Counted from the stretch's first letter, positions 8,525-18,326 are shown. The stretch: DNA of 49,355 bases from Spirochaetes bacterium ADurb.Bin215 (GCA_002070025.1 MWCL01000012.1:1-49355); one strand, 5' to 3'. The notes: generated by a model from the sequence alone, not told the origin. Program-made: numbers and translations.

Positions 8525-9315
8525 TCCCCTACACCCTTCCATCGTATCCATGCGTCAATGAATTCGAGCATGTATTGCTGAACATCCCCGAACCATTCTT
8601 TCTGAAAAGCCGCCGCTTCCGGGCCGATGTACCGGTAATGCCAACATTCCCACCGGTATCCGGTAACCGCTTCATACCCGTCGGGAAACGAGAGCGACCA
8701 GCCGAAGCGCGCCGCGTTTTCCGCAAGCCACTTTCCGGCGGCGGTTTGCGCGAAATCATCGGTTATTGATCCGAAATCGACCACGGTACCCAGCTGGTGC
8801 TGGCTTGCTCCGGGTGGCGCGGACTCCCTGTCCGCCGCTTCCTTTCCCAGTTGTCGAACATTGCGGTCGTACAAACCTTCCTGATACTTCCAGCTCCGGT
8901 ACGTGGACGAAACAACAAGTTTAATACCGTTTTCTAGTGCGGCCGCTGCCATACGCTCAAGAGCAGCCTCGGTTCCTTTCCGGAGTGAAAGATCTGCCCG
9001 ATTGGGAATATACGACCGTCCGGTGGTAACAGGAACAAGATCCGGCGGACTATACGATTCGGGTAAACGGTGCTGTTTGTCCACCAATACCAGCAGGGTT
9101 TCACTATCGTTTGCAATAAGCTGTTCAAGTGCGGGAACAAACCGTTCTTTCTCCCGGTTTATCTGCTCTATCAGCTCGCGCGGTATGGTGTCGGGAGCGT
9201 TGAACACCGTTTCTTCCCGGACCGGGAGCGGTTCAGCAGGGGGTGTTTTTTTTTCACCGGCAAAACAGGAAACAGCCATCAAACTGACGGACAGCGCAAC
9301 AATGGTATATCTCAT
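8521..9315 (-). CDS. D,D-carboxypeptidase lipoprotein, VanY family
   Basis: 264 residues from the ATG at 9315, which overlaps the stop of the HAD gene (ATGA) and has AAAGGA upstream. An in-frame ATG eight codons earlier would spoil the signal peptide. The N-terminus MRYTIVALSVSLMAVSC looks like a lipoprotein signal ending at Cys17. The catalytic domain (about 120-245) carries VanY/peptidase M15B zinc signatures: SQHQLGTVVDF (S-x-H-x-x-G-x-x-x-D) and ECWHYRYIG. It should trim terminal D-alanine from peptidoglycan stems in the periplasm. It is the last gene of the SpoIIE/STAS/kinase cluster, which makes it a candidate effector of that module. Its 3' end interlocks with the CDF gene. Confidence 0.88.
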   Translation of the reverse strand: MRYTIVALSVSLMAVSCFAGEKKTPPAEPLPVREETVFNAPDTIPRELIEQINREKERFVPALEQLIANDSETLLVLVDKQHRLPESYSPPDLVPVTTGRSYIPNRADLSLRKGTEAALERMAAAALENGIKLVVSSTYRSWKYQEGLYDRNVRQLGKEAADRESAPPGASQHQLGTVVDFGSITDDFAQTAAGKWLAENAARFGWSLSFPDGYEAVTGYRWECWHYRYIGPEAAAFQKEWFGDVQQYMLEFIDAWIRWKGVGD

Positions 9316-9980
9316 TCTGAAAAATCCTTTATCTGCCAACCGCGCCGGCGGGCTATGTGACGAAGCCGGGTATCCGGATGTACCGCAACAGGGCGTCCAA
9401 CCAGTTCAAGCAGCGGAAGATCGTGCACACTGTCGCTGTAAAACGAACAGTACTGCAAATCAGCCCCGCTCCGCTGTGCGAAATCACGAATAATGGAACA
9501 CTTGGTTCGTGAATACACCGGAGAACCGACAATTTTTCCGGTAAAAACCCCGTTCTCAAAAGCGAACTGGGTAGCTACAACATCGGCTGCGCTCAAATCA
9601 AGATATTGGGCCAGCGGATAGACAACCTCAAAGGGCGACGATGTCGCGAGTATCACCCGGATACCCTGACTCTTGAGCGTCCGGATTTCCCGAACCGCGC
9701 CCGGGTAAATTCCGCTCTCAAGATAGGTATCAAACGCTTCCTTAGCCATGGACTGGATTGCTTGACGGGAAATCCCGGCGATGCGGGGAAGACTTTTCCG
9801 GTACAGGGTTTCTATTCCGAGTTTGAAAAAGCGGTACAATACGTAGAGAAAGGGAACAAGAAGGATATAACCCCAGCTTATCAGGCGGCGTTTCATGCAG
9901 GCAAGAATGAACCACAGCGCGGTTGCGTGGCGACTGATTGTGTGATCTACATCAAAAAACGCGATTTGTTCACGCCGCAT
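9312..9980 (-). CDS. HAD-superfamily phosphatase, subfamily IB (SerB-like)
   Basis: 222 residues. HAD motif I is FFDVDHT (nucleophile D10, acid D12), motif II LATSS, motif III the Lys in SRTKC and motif IV YSDSVHDLP with two acids. The order and the C1-type cap fit HAD-IB enzymes such as phosphoserine phosphatase and phospholipid head-group phosphatases. A hydrophobic stretch at about 34-52 (SWGYILLVPFLYVLYRFF) lies in the cap and hints at membrane contact, as in HAD-IB proteins acting on lipid phosphates; this is inference. The gene lies 4 nt after the RsbW-like gene and overlaps the VanY start, so it belongs to the same operon. The substrate is unknown. Confidence 0.8.
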   Translation of the reverse strand: MRREQIAFFDVDHTISRHATALWFILACMKRRLISWGYILLVPFLYVLYRFFKLGIETLYRKSLPRIAGISRQAIQSMAKEAFDTYLESGIYPGAVREIRTLKSQGIRVILATSSPFEVVYPLAQYLDLSAADVVATQFAFENGVFTGKIVGSPVYSRTKCSIIRDFAQRSGADLQYCSFYSDSVHDLPLLELVGRPVAVHPDTRLRHIARRRGWQIKDFSE

Positions 9981-9984
9981 ACAA

Positions 9985-10386
9985 TTACAGAATAATGATT
10001 ATTTCCCGCTTGAACAAGCCTTTCCGGAACACAATGCTCCGCGTGAGGTTGCTGCACATCCGCAAGCCGAGCCCACGGTAGCGGCGGGTTTTCGGGTCAT
10101 AATACGGGGTACACCGGCAGTCGGGCAAGCCGGGAGAACAAATATGGGTGGAAAAATACCGTATCGAGAGACGGGCGGTATCATCTCCGTAAAATCGAAT
10201 CAGTACCGGAATATTGAACAGTGACCGATTATGCATCAGGATGTTCTCAAACACCTCGGTCGCGGCGATTTTCAACCGCATACGTTCCTTCCTGGCGAGA
10301 CCGGTATGATTGTCGACAAAATCCTCAAGTCTGAGGATGCTGGCGGCAGAAAGCGCCAATTGAATCCTGATGTGTTTGTTTTTCAA
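9985..10386 (-). CDS. RsbW/SpoIIAB-like ATP-binding protein (anti-sigma-type kinase)
   Basis: 133 residues of a small GHKL ATPase domain. The N-box is visible as AATEVFENILMHN (E44, N48) and the glycine-rich G2 region as RGLGLRMCSNL (about 104-114). Such proteins phosphorylate a STAS partner on serine and, when free, bind a sigma factor or other target. The STAS partner is encoded 5 nt upstream. Unusually, the segment before the G2 box is cysteine-rich (C83, C90, C92, with H81; C111 follows in the G2 region), which is not typical of RsbW. No sigma factor gene is nearby, so the target is unknown. Confidence 0.75.
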   Translation of the reverse strand: MKNKHIRIQLALSAASILRLEDFVDNHTGLARKERMRLKIAATEVFENILMHNRSLFNIPVLIRFYGDDTARLSIRYFSTHICSPGLPDCRCTPYYDPKTRRYRGLGLRMCSNLTRSIVFRKGLFKREIIIIL

Positions 10387-10391
10387 ACAGT

Positions 10392-10718
10392 TTATATAAC
10401 CTCGGTAAGGGAGTAAATTACCGGGAACATTTCAGAAAACCCGGTAGACTCGATTGCCAAACGAACAATTTCCGAAGGATTCATGACATACAGTTTATGT
10501 CCAACCTCTTCACCGTCATCAACGGCAGCCATGAGAACACCGAGCCCGGAAGACGAAAGATTAACAACCCGGGACAAATCAAGGACCAGATTCGTCTCCT
10601 TGATAAGGGAATACACTTTTTCCTGGAATTCGGTGTACGTGTATGAGTTGACAGTTCCAGCCACTTCAAGAAGTGCATAGTTGGGCCCATTTTTCTCAAC
10701 GATTGAAATGCTCTCCAT
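10392..10718 (-). CDS. STAS-domain anti-sigma factor antagonist (RsbV/SpoIIAA-like)
   Basis: 108 residues forming one STAS domain. The phosphorylation loop reads LDLSRVVNLSSSGLGVL (about 46-62). By alignment with the D-S-(S/T)-G loop of SpoIIAA and RsbV, S56 is the likely phospho-acceptor, although the preceding Asp is replaced by Ser. In partner switching, the kinase inactivates this protein by phosphorylation and a SpoIIE phosphatase reactivates it. Both types of partner are encoded in the same operon: the kinase 5 nt downstream and a SpoIIE-domain phosphatase 13 nt upstream. Confidence 0.88.
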   Translation of the reverse strand: MESISIVEKNGPNYALLEVAGTVNSYTYTEFQEKVYSLIKETNLVLDLSRVVNLSSSGLGVLMAAVDDGEEVGHKLYVMNPSEIVRLAIESTGFSEMFPVIYSLTEVI

Positions 10719-10731
10719 ATCTCTTTACCTC

Positions 10732-12876
10732 TTATTTACTCAAGTATTTGATAACAAGAACAGTGATATCATCTTCAAGTTCCCGGGAGACAAACTCGGT
10801 AAGGTTGTCGCAAAGGAACTTCGCAATGCGTCCTGCAGGATAAGACCGGTTGTCCATAAGCATCCGCTGAACCCGGTCTTTCCCGAAACGTTCACCGCGA
10901 AGATTGGTGGAATCAATAAGTCCGTCAGTAGTCATGAGCAGAATATCTTGCGGGTTAAGGGCGATTTTCTTGACCTTGAGGAATTGTCCAATATTCTTGA
11001 TAAATCCGAGGACCTTGCCCTCGCCCTGAATTTCTATGGCGTTGTTGTAGGAGGCGGTATACAGGAACATCGCAGGCACACCGCAGTTGATGTAAAACAG
11101 CGTGTTGGTCTTGAAGTCGAGCAGGCCGAAAACCCCGGCAAAAAAGGTTCCCTTGGGAAGATTGCTTTTTACGAAACGGTTAACCTTGATTACCAGATGT
11201 TTGAAGTCCTGGGTTTCCCGCAGAAAGGTTCGTAACACGCTCTTGAGAATGACCATGGACATACTCGCGTTCAAACCTTTCCCCGAAACATCGCCCATTA
11301 CAAACAGATACTTTTCGGAATTGAGTTTGATAAAGTCGATGAAGTCGCCACCCAGTTTACGGGCCGATTGGGTAATAAAGTCCGCGTCTATCTTCTCATG
11401 ATCAACCCGGTCAATATTCTCCTGTATTGAGGTAATTACCTGTCCGGAGAATTCAATCTCGCGGTCAACAGTGAGAACTACGGACTCGTTGGCGATATTC
11501 TTGAGATAATACATGACGAGGAAGAAGTTTGAATACAGGTTTGACAGAACGCTGTGATCATAGTCAGTATAATCTCCACCACGCTTTTTGGGTCCAAGCA
11601 GGATGATTCCGACGATTCTATGACCTTCACGAAGCAATATCATGGCATCAGCACGGCCCAGATCGAGGATCTGAAGGATATTCTGTTTGACATCCGCGTA
11701 CAGATGATTCGTGATTGCCTGCGTTTTAAGAATAACCGATTCGTTATAGCTGAGAAGAAAGTCAATTGCCTTGTTCTCATTGATAACGAGCTCATTTTTC
11801 ATGTTCATTGAGGAATATACTGTAATCAGTTTTCCCTTGTCGTCGGATACCAGAACATCAATTGATGCACACCCGACATACTGGTCAAGAAGGGCAACGG
11901 TTTTCTCAACAACCACTTCACCGCCGCTGGTGTAATCTATGGTTTCCAAACCGGCTTCAAGCTCGGCTTCATAGTCCACTCCAACACGGATGTACTTGCG
12001 CATTCTCCGGGAAACCTGTTCCCGAAGAAACAGCATGACGACAATACCGAGTACAAGAAGCACAACCATGGGGACCAGTGCGGTAACCCGGTTCACAATG
12101 AACACGGTAAGCACCGCTGTGGCGATACTGAAAACAAAGTTCAGAACGGCAAAGTTTACCAGCGACGCAATGGCAAGAGTTTTGTCAAAGAGTGTGGTAA
12201 CCGAAACAGCCTGATACAGGAGAACCAGCATGATCGCAAGCCCGAAGGGCAGGGACAGGAACGTTATAAAGTAATGGAAAGACAGGCGGTACAGTATCCA
12301 GGAGGTCGCGAGCCCGGCACAGATTGACAAGGCCACAAACAATAGCCGCTGTCGGTAAATCCGGCTTTTCATGCCGAGAACCCGCAAAAGCAGGGAAATC
12401 ACGGTAATGGACGGAACCGCTATCACGAACACAAGTATATACAGGCCAAGGCTGTCTATGACGCCAAAGGCCTGAACAGATCCAACGTGAATGCTGGCTT
12501 GCTCGCTTTGGGGATTCCAGATCATAAAGGAGGTAATACCGGTAAACACAAGATATCCGCAAAAGAGCAGGACGATCCAGTTAAGCGCTTTGAGAAACTT
12601 GCTGTTTGTATCATACGGTATGGAAACCGCGAACCGCAACAGGGAAAAAACGGTAAAGGAAAAACAAATAAGCACGAGTCGCAGCATGAGCAGCGCGAGG
12701 GTGGTGTTGCCGGTATATGCCAGATGGATCGCAATTGCTGCGAAAAGAGCCGTGAATGAAGAGGCCATACCCACGGTGGTAAAAATGTTGTTTTCCTTTT
12801 CCGAGTGCGAATCAAGATAATAGGAGAAAAGAAACAGAAAAGCGGCCAGTGCATAGTTGAATATGAGCAGATTCAT
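10732..12876 (-). CDS. Membrane-bound SpoIIE-type PP2C phosphatase with GAF-like region
   Basis: 714 residues. The first ~285 residues hold about eight or nine membrane segments similar in layout to 7TM sensor modules. A GAF-like region follows (about 295-455), then a linker and a SpoIIE/PP2C domain (about 500-714). PP2C metal-site motifs are GGDFIDF, VMGDVSGKGLNASM and the terminal LEDDITVLVIKYL. It should dephosphorylate a STAS protein, most likely the product of the next gene, in response to a membrane or GAF-sensed signal. The start ATG at 12876 is two bases after the stop of the preceding SpoIIE gene. Two such phosphatases in one operon allow two inputs to converge on one switch. Confidence 0.88.
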   Translation of the reverse strand: MNLLIFNYALAAFLFLFSYYLDSHSEKENNIFTTVGMASSFTALFAAIAIHLAYTGNTTLALLMLRLVLICFSFTVFSLLRFAVSIPYDTNSKFLKALNWIVLLFCGYLVFTGITSFMIWNPQSEQASIHVGSVQAFGVIDSLGLYILVFVIAVPSITVISLLLRVLGMKSRIYRQRLLFVALSICAGLATSWILYRLSFHYFITFLSLPFGLAIMLVLLYQAVSVTTLFDKTLAIASLVNFAVLNFVFSIATAVLTVFIVNRVTALVPMVVLLVLGIVVMLFLREQVSRRMRKYIRVGVDYEAELEAGLETIDYTSGGEVVVEKTVALLDQYVGCASIDVLVSDDKGKLITVYSSMNMKNELVINENKAIDFLLSYNESVILKTQAITNHLYADVKQNILQILDLGRADAMILLREGHRIVGIILLGPKKRGGDYTDYDHSVLSNLYSNFFLVMYYLKNIANESVVLTVDREIEFSGQVITSIQENIDRVDHEKIDADFITQSARKLGGDFIDFIKLNSEKYLFVMGDVSGKGLNASMSMVILKSVLRTFLRETQDFKHLVIKVNRFVKSNLPKGTFFAGVFGLLDFKTNTLFYINCGVPAMFLYTASYNNAIEIQGEGKVLGFIKNIGQFLKVKKIALNPQDILLMTTDGLIDSTNLRGERFGKDRVQRMLMDNRSYPAGRIAKFLCDNLTEFVSRELEDDITVLVIKYLSK

Positions 12877-12878
12877 GG

Positions 12879-14261
12879 TTACTCCTCGATCTTTGCGACA
12901 AGCATGGTCACATCGTCGCGCAGTTTCTTGTCGCCATTATACTCCATGACCAGATCAGCGATATCATTGACAAAATGGCGTGCAGTTTTGTGCGCGCTGT
13001 TTCGTACGGTATTCATGTACAACTCGGTATCACCCAGTTCTACGCCGGACTCATCCATAACCTCGGATACACCGTCGGAAGCCATGAGCACCACGTCGCC
13101 GCGGTACAGTGGAGCCTCTTCCTGGACTATTTCGTCAAGATCAATAATACCGACGAGACTGCAGGTGGACTGAAGCGGTTTGATCTTGTATCCGCCGGGA
13201 GCGCGGGTAATGATGATGGGGTCTGCCATCGAAGCGTTGACATACCGGATTTTCATTACTTTGGTATCTATGATTCCGATAAACAGTACCGCATACTTGT
13301 CCTGCAGGTGCATGCTCTTGATGGCGGTATCGATAGCCCGGATAACACCGGGAAGATCTTCCTTATTGTCGATGATTTTAACCGTATTGCTGATAACACC
13401 CATGATGAGCGCCGACGCAAGACCTTTTCCGGACACGTCGCCGAGAAGGAAAAAGGTGCGGTTTTCATCGAGCGGTATAACATCATAAAAGTCACCGGAC
13501 ACATTGACGAGCGGACGAAAATAGGCGGCTATATCCAGATGGGGTATCTCCGGCATATTCTGCGGGAGGAAAGACATCTGCGTTTCGGCAACCATGTCCC
13601 ATTCCTTGGAAAGTTCGGAAATGGCGGTAAGCTGGGTAATGGTCTTTGTCCGTTTCTGGAAATTAACGAATTCATAGAACATGGTATCAAACACGGACCG
13701 CTCAAAGACTTTCATGTAACGGCACAGCACGTAGAAATGCAGTTTGCCATACACAAGGAAGAATCCCCGTGCGTTCTGGAAATCGGAAACAAGACCGAGT
13801 TTTTCGTCAATAAGATAGAACCCCTCGGGCCAGTTTTCCGGAAAGTTTCGTGAAAGAACTTCCAGAGTATCCGGATCGGTTGCGATCCGGGTTGGACTGT
13901 TGTAGATGACATAGTTATTCTCCGCGTTAACGTAGAGAACGGAAGAGTCGGCGTCATGTTCAAGAACGGTAGATATGGACTCCATGAGGTCGTCTATGGT
14001 GTATGAAAACCGGAGCCGGTCGATAAACCGGATCATGAGCCGGCTATCCCGTACCTTGAAGGCCCGGTGTTCCAGGCGTTGCCACAGTTCCCGGACGACC
14101 AGGGAAGCGGATGTTCCGGCCATGAAAAACATGACGGCGGCGGCGATCCAGCGGCCTCCGGCCGAAATTTCCGGTAGCATGATAATGAAAAAAAACGAAA
14201 AAACCAGCCCGATCATCGTATCTACTGCCAGCTTGGCAAGCATTTTGCGGGTTTGAATCAT
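12879..14261 (-). CDS. SpoIIE-type PP2C phosphatase with two N-terminal membrane helices
   Basis: 460 residues. Two hydrophobic segments at about 14-31 and 36-58 suggest membrane anchoring. The middle part (about 75-200) looks like a GAF-type sensory region, followed by a short helix and the SpoIIE/PP2C domain (about 235-460). Catalytic motifs are VSGDFYDV, LLGDVSGKGLASALIMG and LRDDVTMLVAKIEE. It is the first gene of the partner-switch operon and is probably a second phosphatase for the same STAS protein. The start has GAGG nine bases upstream, and the message would carry a leader of about 90 nt from the predicted promoter. Confidence 0.87.
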   Translation of the reverse strand: MIQTRKMLAKLAVDTMIGLVFSFFFIIMLPEISAGGRWIAAAVMFFMAGTSASLVVRELWQRLEHRAFKVRDSRLMIRFIDRLRFSYTIDDLMESISTVLEHDADSSVLYVNAENNYVIYNSPTRIATDPDTLEVLSRNFPENWPEGFYLIDEKLGLVSDFQNARGFFLVYGKLHFYVLCRYMKVFERSVFDTMFYEFVNFQKRTKTITQLTAISELSKEWDMVAETQMSFLPQNMPEIPHLDIAAYFRPLVNVSGDFYDVIPLDENRTFFLLGDVSGKGLASALIMGVISNTVKIIDNKEDLPGVIRAIDTAIKSMHLQDKYAVLFIGIIDTKVMKIRYVNASMADPIIITRAPGGYKIKPLQSTCSLVGIIDLDEIVQEEAPLYRGDVVLMASDGVSEVMDESGVELGDTELYMNTVRNSAHKTARHFVNDIADLVMEYNGDKKLRDDVTMLVAKIEE

Positions 14262-14361
14262 CCTGAAGCACCTCTTTGCAGAAAAAAGCTGTTCTTGCCG
14301 GTCAAACTGATTTGCCGGGACACCGTCTCCTGTAACTGCGGAATAATAATCAGCTTCTTCT

Positions 14362-14390
14362 ATTATACCACAGGTAGACCGGTTTGAGAA
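14362..14390 (-). promoter_or_regulatory. Predicted promoter, SpoIIE/STAS operon
   Basis: On the minus strand: -35 TTCTCA (14390-14385), 17-nt spacer and a perfect -10 TATAAT (14367-14362). It lies between dnaJ and the first SpoIIE gene, and I see no terminator after dnaJ, so read-through from the heat-shock genes is also possible. Confidence 0.55.
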
Positions 14391-14419
14391 TAAAAAAGTA
14401 GAAATGGAGATTTACCGCA

Positions 14420-15553
14420 TCAGGACGGGATTTCGGAAAGCGCCATGGGTTCCGGAGAAGAATTCTCGCCTTCAAGCCGGGAAACTTCTTCCAGCAGGGA
14501 TTTCGCCTTCGATGACAGTTTTTCCGGAATCTGTACCATAATTTTGATGTACAAGTCGCCTTTTCGTCCATTCGCCACCGGGACGCCCTCGCTTCTGATG
14601 CGCAGTAGCTTGCCGTTCTGGGTTCCGGCGGGAATTTTGAGCTTGAGATGTTTTCCGTCCAGCGCGGTAACGGTTATTTCGCTGCCAAGCGCTGCCTGGG
14701 TCATTGATACCGGTATCGCACAGTACAAATCCGCACCGGAACGTTCAAACGCGGTATGCGGTTTTACGCGAATAAAGACAAAGAGATCGCCGTAGGGACC
14801 GCCGTTTTGTCCGGCATCTCCCTGACGGGGTATGTTGATCCGTTTGCCGTCTTCCACTCCCGGCGGAATGGTAACGAGAATTTTCTGACGCTTTTTCTGA
14901 ACCCCGCTTCCGGAACACTCGCGACAGGGATTTTCAATTATCGTTCCCTCACCGTGGCAGCTGGGACAGGGAGACGCGATGGAGAAGAAGCCCGAACTGC
15001 GGCGAACCTGACCCGCTCCCTGGCAGGTGGGACACATTTTACGACCGGAACCGCCTGACGCGCCGGAACCTTTACAGGCAGAACACGTTTCGTTGCGGGA
15101 ATACTGAATTTCAGCTTTGGTTCCGTACACCGCATCCTTGAACGATATCTGGAGGTCGTATCTGAGGCTTGCGCCCTGATTGGTGGTACTTCGCCCGCCG
15201 GAACGTTGCCGACCGCCGCCGCCGAACAGGTTTTCAAAAATTCCGGAAAAATCACCGAAAATATCCTCAAACCCCTGGAAGGCACCCGGATCAAAGCCGC
15301 CCGGACCACCGGGACCGCCCATGCCTTCAAGGCCCGCATGACCGTACTGGTCATACACCTGACGTTTCTGGTCGTCAACGAGGACTTCATAGGCCTCTGT
15401 GGCTTCCTTGAACTTGTTTTCCGCTTCCTGATCGCCGGGATTCCGGTCGGGATGGTACTGAATTGCAAGTTTTCGGTATGCTTTTTTTATTTCGTCCTTG
15501 TTCGCGCCCTTTTGGACGCCAAGCACTTCATAATAATCACGTTTAGTAGCCAC
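14420..15553 (-). CDS. dnaJ: Co-chaperone DnaJ (Hsp40)
   Basis: 377 residues, full length. The J domain (about 5-70) has the HPD motif in [12 protein letters not shown] Gly/Phe-rich linker follows (about 75-125). The zinc-binding domain carries four C-x-x-C-x-G-x-G repeats ([32 protein letters not shown]), then the C-terminal substrate-binding and dimerisation domains. It delivers substrates to DnaK and stimulates its ATPase. The start is a GTG at 15553 with GGAG six bases upstream. It follows dnaK by 84 nt that contain GC-rich hairpins. Confidence 0.98.
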   Translation of the reverse strand: MATKRDYYEVLGVQKGANKDEIKKAYRKLAIQYHPDRNPGDQEAENKFKEATEAYEVLVDDQKRQVYDQYGHAGLEGMGGPGGPGGFDPGAFQGFEDIFGDFSGIFENLFGGGGRQRSGGRSTTNQGASLRYDLQISFKDAVYGTKAEIQYSRNETCSACKGSGASGGSGRKMCPTCQGAGQVRRSSGFFSIASPCPSCHGEGTIIENPCRECSGSGVQKKRQKILVTIPPGVEDGKRINIPRQGDAGQNGGPYGDLFVFIRVKPHTAFERSGADLYCAIPVSMTQAALGSEITVTALDGKHLKLKIPAGTQNGKLLRIRSEGVPVANGRKGDLYIKIMVQIPEKLSSKAKSLLEEVSRLEGENSSPEPMALSEIPS

Positions 15554-15576
15554 AAAGAACTCCAGATGAAAAAGAT

Positions 15577-15631
15577 GGCGGCCCGTTCGGGCGGCCGGAA
15601 TGCGCCTGCCGCCGGAAGAACCGACGGCGGC
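15577..15631 (-). promoter_or_regulatory. GC-rich hairpins between dnaK and dnaJ
   Basis: Two potential stem-loops lie in the 84-nt gap: 15577-15596 (nine-position stem with one mismatch, two-base loop) and 15608-15631 (seven-base GCCGCCG/CGGCGGC stem, ten-base loop). Neither is followed by a T-run, so they are not standard terminators. They could stabilise or process the dnaK message and lower dnaJ expression. Confidence 0.4.
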
Positions 15632-15637
15632 GGGGGA

Positions 15638-17569
15638 TTACTTATTATCGTCGTCTACCACTTCGTAGTCAACGTCGTCAGCGGATCCCTTGTTCGGACC
15701 TTTTTCTTCCGCCGAAGCTCCGGCACCGGCGAAATCTTCCGCACCTGCATCGGCGCCGCCGGCGGCCTGCTGGGTCTTGTACATTTCCTCGGCTATCTTG
15801 TAGGAAGCCTGCTTGAGTTCTTCGGTTTTTGCCTTGATTGCCTCGACATCATCACCTTCAAGCGCCTGTTTGAGCGCGGCAACCGCCGCTTCAATCTGCT
15901 GCTTGTCGGCATCTCCAACCTTGTCTCCCATGTCCTTGAGAGTTTTCTCGGTGGTGTAGACCATGGAATCCGCTTCGTTGCGGGCTTCAACCCGTTCACG
16001 TTCCTTCTTGTCCGCCTCGGCGTTTGCCTCGGCTTCCTTGACCATCCGGTCAATTTCGCTCTCGCTGAGGCCGCTGGAGCTTTCGATGCGGATGCGCTGT
16101 TCTTTGCCGGTACCAAGGTCCTTTGCGGAAACATGTACGATACCGTTCGCGTCTATATCGAAGGTTACTTCAATCTGGGGCACGCCGCGCGGTGCGGGAG
16201 GAATACCGACGAGGTCGAATTTTCCGAGTGTGCGGTTCTGGCTTGCCATTTCCCGTTCACCCTGGAGAACATGAATGGATACCGCAGTCTGGCCATCCGC
16301 AGCGGTGGAAAACACCTGACTCTTGCGGGTCGGGATGGTGGTATTGCGGTTGATGAGCCGGGTAAACACGCCGCCCATGGTTTCAATACCGAGCGAAAGC
16401 GGTGTAACGTCGAGAAGAAGAACATCCTTTACGTCGCCTCCGAGAATACCACCCTGAATTGCGGCGCCCACGGCAACAGCTTCGTCGGGATTGGCACCCT
16501 TTGAGCCTTCCTTGCCGAACATTTCCTTTACAAGCTGGGTAATGCGGGGCATGCGGGTTGAACCGCCGATAAGCAGGATCTCGTCGATCTGGTCGAAGGA
16601 AATACCGGCGTCCTTGATTGCCTTCTTGCACGGATCCTTGGTGCGCTCGAAAAGATCATCGCACATCTGCTCGAATTTTGCCCGGGTAAGGGTTTTCTGC
16701 AGATGTTTGGGTCCTGAAGCGTCTGCGGTAATGAAGGGAAGGTTGACTTCGGTACTGGTCACCGCGGAAAGCTCGATTTTTGCCTTTTCAGCTGCTTCAC
16801 GAAGCCGCTGCAGCGCCATCCGGTCCTGTGACAAATCAATACCGGTATCGTTCTTGAACTCCTCTACCAGCCAGTTCATGACCCGACGGTCAAAGTCGTC
16901 TCCACCGAGGTGGGTGTCTCCGTTGGTTGATTTTACTTCGAATACGCCGTCTCCCAGTTCAAGGATGGAAATGTCAAAGGTTCCACCACCAAGATCGTAT
17001 ACCGCAATGGTCTTTTCTTTCTTGGATTCCTTGTTGAATCCGAATGCAAGAGATGCGGCGGTTGGCTCATTGATAATGCGCTTGACTTCAAGGCCGGCAA
17101 TCTTTCCGGCATCCTTGGTCGCCTGACGCTGGGCATCATTGAAATAGGCCGGAACGGTAATGACCGCTTCGGTTACCGTTTCACCGAGATAGTCCTCGGC
17201 AGTCTTCTTCATCTTCTGGAGAATGAAGGCACTTATTTCCTGCGTGGAATACAGCTTGCCGTCAACATCGACACGGACTTCCTCGCCCTGAGGAACCAGT
17301 TTATACGGAACATTCTTCGCTTCGCTGTTGAGCTCGCTAAACCGGTGACCGATGAAGCGCTTGATCGAGTAAATGGTTTTATCGGGGTTGGTAATCATCT
17401 GGTTCTTGGCAGGCTGACCCACGACCCGTTCACCTTTCGAAGTGAATCCGACGATTGAAGGGGTGGTGCGTCCGCCTTCCGAGTTCTGGATTACAACCGG
17501 CTCCCCGCCTTCCATAACAGCGACACATGAATTGGTCGTTCCCAGGTCAATTCCTATAATTTTCCCCAT
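15638..17569 (-). CDS. dnaK: Chaperone protein DnaK (Hsp70)
   Basis: 643 residues, full length. The ATPase domain opens with [20 protein letters not shown] and contains the Hsp70 signatures [15 protein letters not shown] and [13 protein letters not shown]. The substrate-binding domain follows the linker [16 protein letters not shown]. The C-terminal lid ends in an acidic tail ([13 protein letters not shown]) that resembles the EEVD-like end of bacterial DnaK. It folds and protects proteins in the cytoplasm together with GrpE and DnaJ, encoded on either side. The start has AAAGGAG upstream. Confidence 0.99.
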   Translation of the reverse strand: MGKIIGIDLGTTNSCVAVMEGGEPVVIQNSEGGRTTPSIVGFTSKGERVVGQPAKNQMITNPDKTIYSIKRFIGHRFSELNSEAKNVPYKLVPQGEEVRVDVDGKLYSTQEISAFILQKMKKTAEDYLGETVTEAVITVPAYFNDAQRQATKDAGKIAGLEVKRIINEPTAASLAFGFNKESKKEKTIAVYDLGGGTFDISILELGDGVFEVKSTNGDTHLGGDDFDRRVMNWLVEEFKNDTGIDLSQDRMALQRLREAAEKAKIELSAVTSTEVNLPFITADASGPKHLQKTLTRAKFEQMCDDLFERTKDPCKKAIKDAGISFDQIDEILLIGGSTRMPRITQLVKEMFGKEGSKGANPDEAVAVGAAIQGGILGGDVKDVLLLDVTPLSLGIETMGGVFTRLINRNTTIPTRKSQVFSTAADGQTAVSIHVLQGEREMASQNRTLGKFDLVGIPPAPRGVPQIEVTFDIDANGIVHVSAKDLGTGKEQRIRIESSSGLSESEIDRMVKEAEANAEADKKERERVEARNEADSMVYTTEKTLKDMGDKVGDADKQQIEAAVAALKQALEGDDVEAIKAKTEELKQASYKIAEEMYKTQQAAGGADAGAEDFAGAGASAEEKGPNKGSADDVDYEVVDDDNK

Positions 17570-17627
17570 AGTATCTAATCTCCTTTCTTTTCACCTTGTA
17601 TGCGTAACGGGTTCACGCCTGTACGTA

Positions 17628-18308
17628 TCATTCAGCCGCAGATTCCTGCGGCATTTTTACCATAACCTTGGCGGCGCGGATCACGCGGCCTTTCAGCTTG
17701 TACCCCTTGAGGTACTCCTCGGCAACCGTGGGTTCCTTGACCGAGGGATCCGGCACGGTTCCAATCGCCTCGTGAATATTGGGATCAAACCCGGTATCCT
17801 TCGAGGGATAGTATTCAAGACCGTACTTCGTTTCAAGCAGGGACCCGAGCTGTTTGCGGATCATTGAAACACCGTCAGAAAAAGCGGTTCCGCCATCCTG
17901 CTCTCCGGTGGACCCACCGGCGTTTATTGCGCGGTCGAAATCATCCAGAACCTGGACAAGATCGAGCAGAAGACCGGTATTCGCGTAATCGATGGCTTCC
18001 TGCTTCTCGCGTATCATCCGCTTGCGGTAGTTGTCAAAGTCTGCGGCTTTGCGGAGATACTGATCCTGAAGATCAGCGTTCTTTTTTTCCAGTTCTTTCA
18101 GCCGTGAATCCGGATCTACACCGGCAGCCGCGCTTTTTTCTGCTTCATCGGTACCGGATTCCGTTGTCCCGCCGGGGACTTCGCCGACGGCAGCTTCCGC
18201 CGCCTGCTGCGTTTGCTCACCGGCATCCGCCCCTTCCGGTTTTTTCATGGTATCGTTCTCATTCGCCCCGGAAGGGTCTTTCACGTGTTCGTCGGTGTTT
18301 TTCTTCAT
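17628..18308 (-). CDS. grpE: Nucleotide exchange factor GrpE
   Basis: 226 residues. The first ~75 are a low-complexity, Ala/Glu/Gly-rich tail of unusual length. A coiled-coil region follows (about 76-120, with RLKELEKKNADLQDQYLRKA) and then the conserved GrpE core with ADFDNYRKRMIREKQEAIDY, VQVLDDFDRAI and a C-terminal beta domain (GYKLKGRVIRAAKVMV). It releases ADP from DnaK. It is the first gene of grpE-dnaK-dnaJ, with GAGG eight bases before the ATG. The usual repressor gene hrcA is not next to it. Confidence 0.95.
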   Translation of the reverse strand: MKKNTDEHVKDPSGANENDTMKKPEGADAGEQTQQAAEAAVGEVPGGTTESGTDEAEKSAAAGVDPDSRLKELEKKNADLQDQYLRKAADFDNYRKRMIREKQEAIDYANTGLLLDLVQVLDDFDRAINAGGSTGEQDGGTAFSDGVSMIRKQLGSLLETKYGLEYYPSKDTGFDPNIHEAIGTVPDPSVKEPTVAEEYLKGYKLKGRVIRAAKVMVKMPQESAAE

Positions 18309-18326
18309 TACTGCAACCTCAAAAAA

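Noticed and set aside
15206-16504. 432-codon open frame on the plus strand over dnaJ and dnaK
   Set aside because: Antisense shadow of two well-conserved chaperone genes, spanning their intergenic gap.
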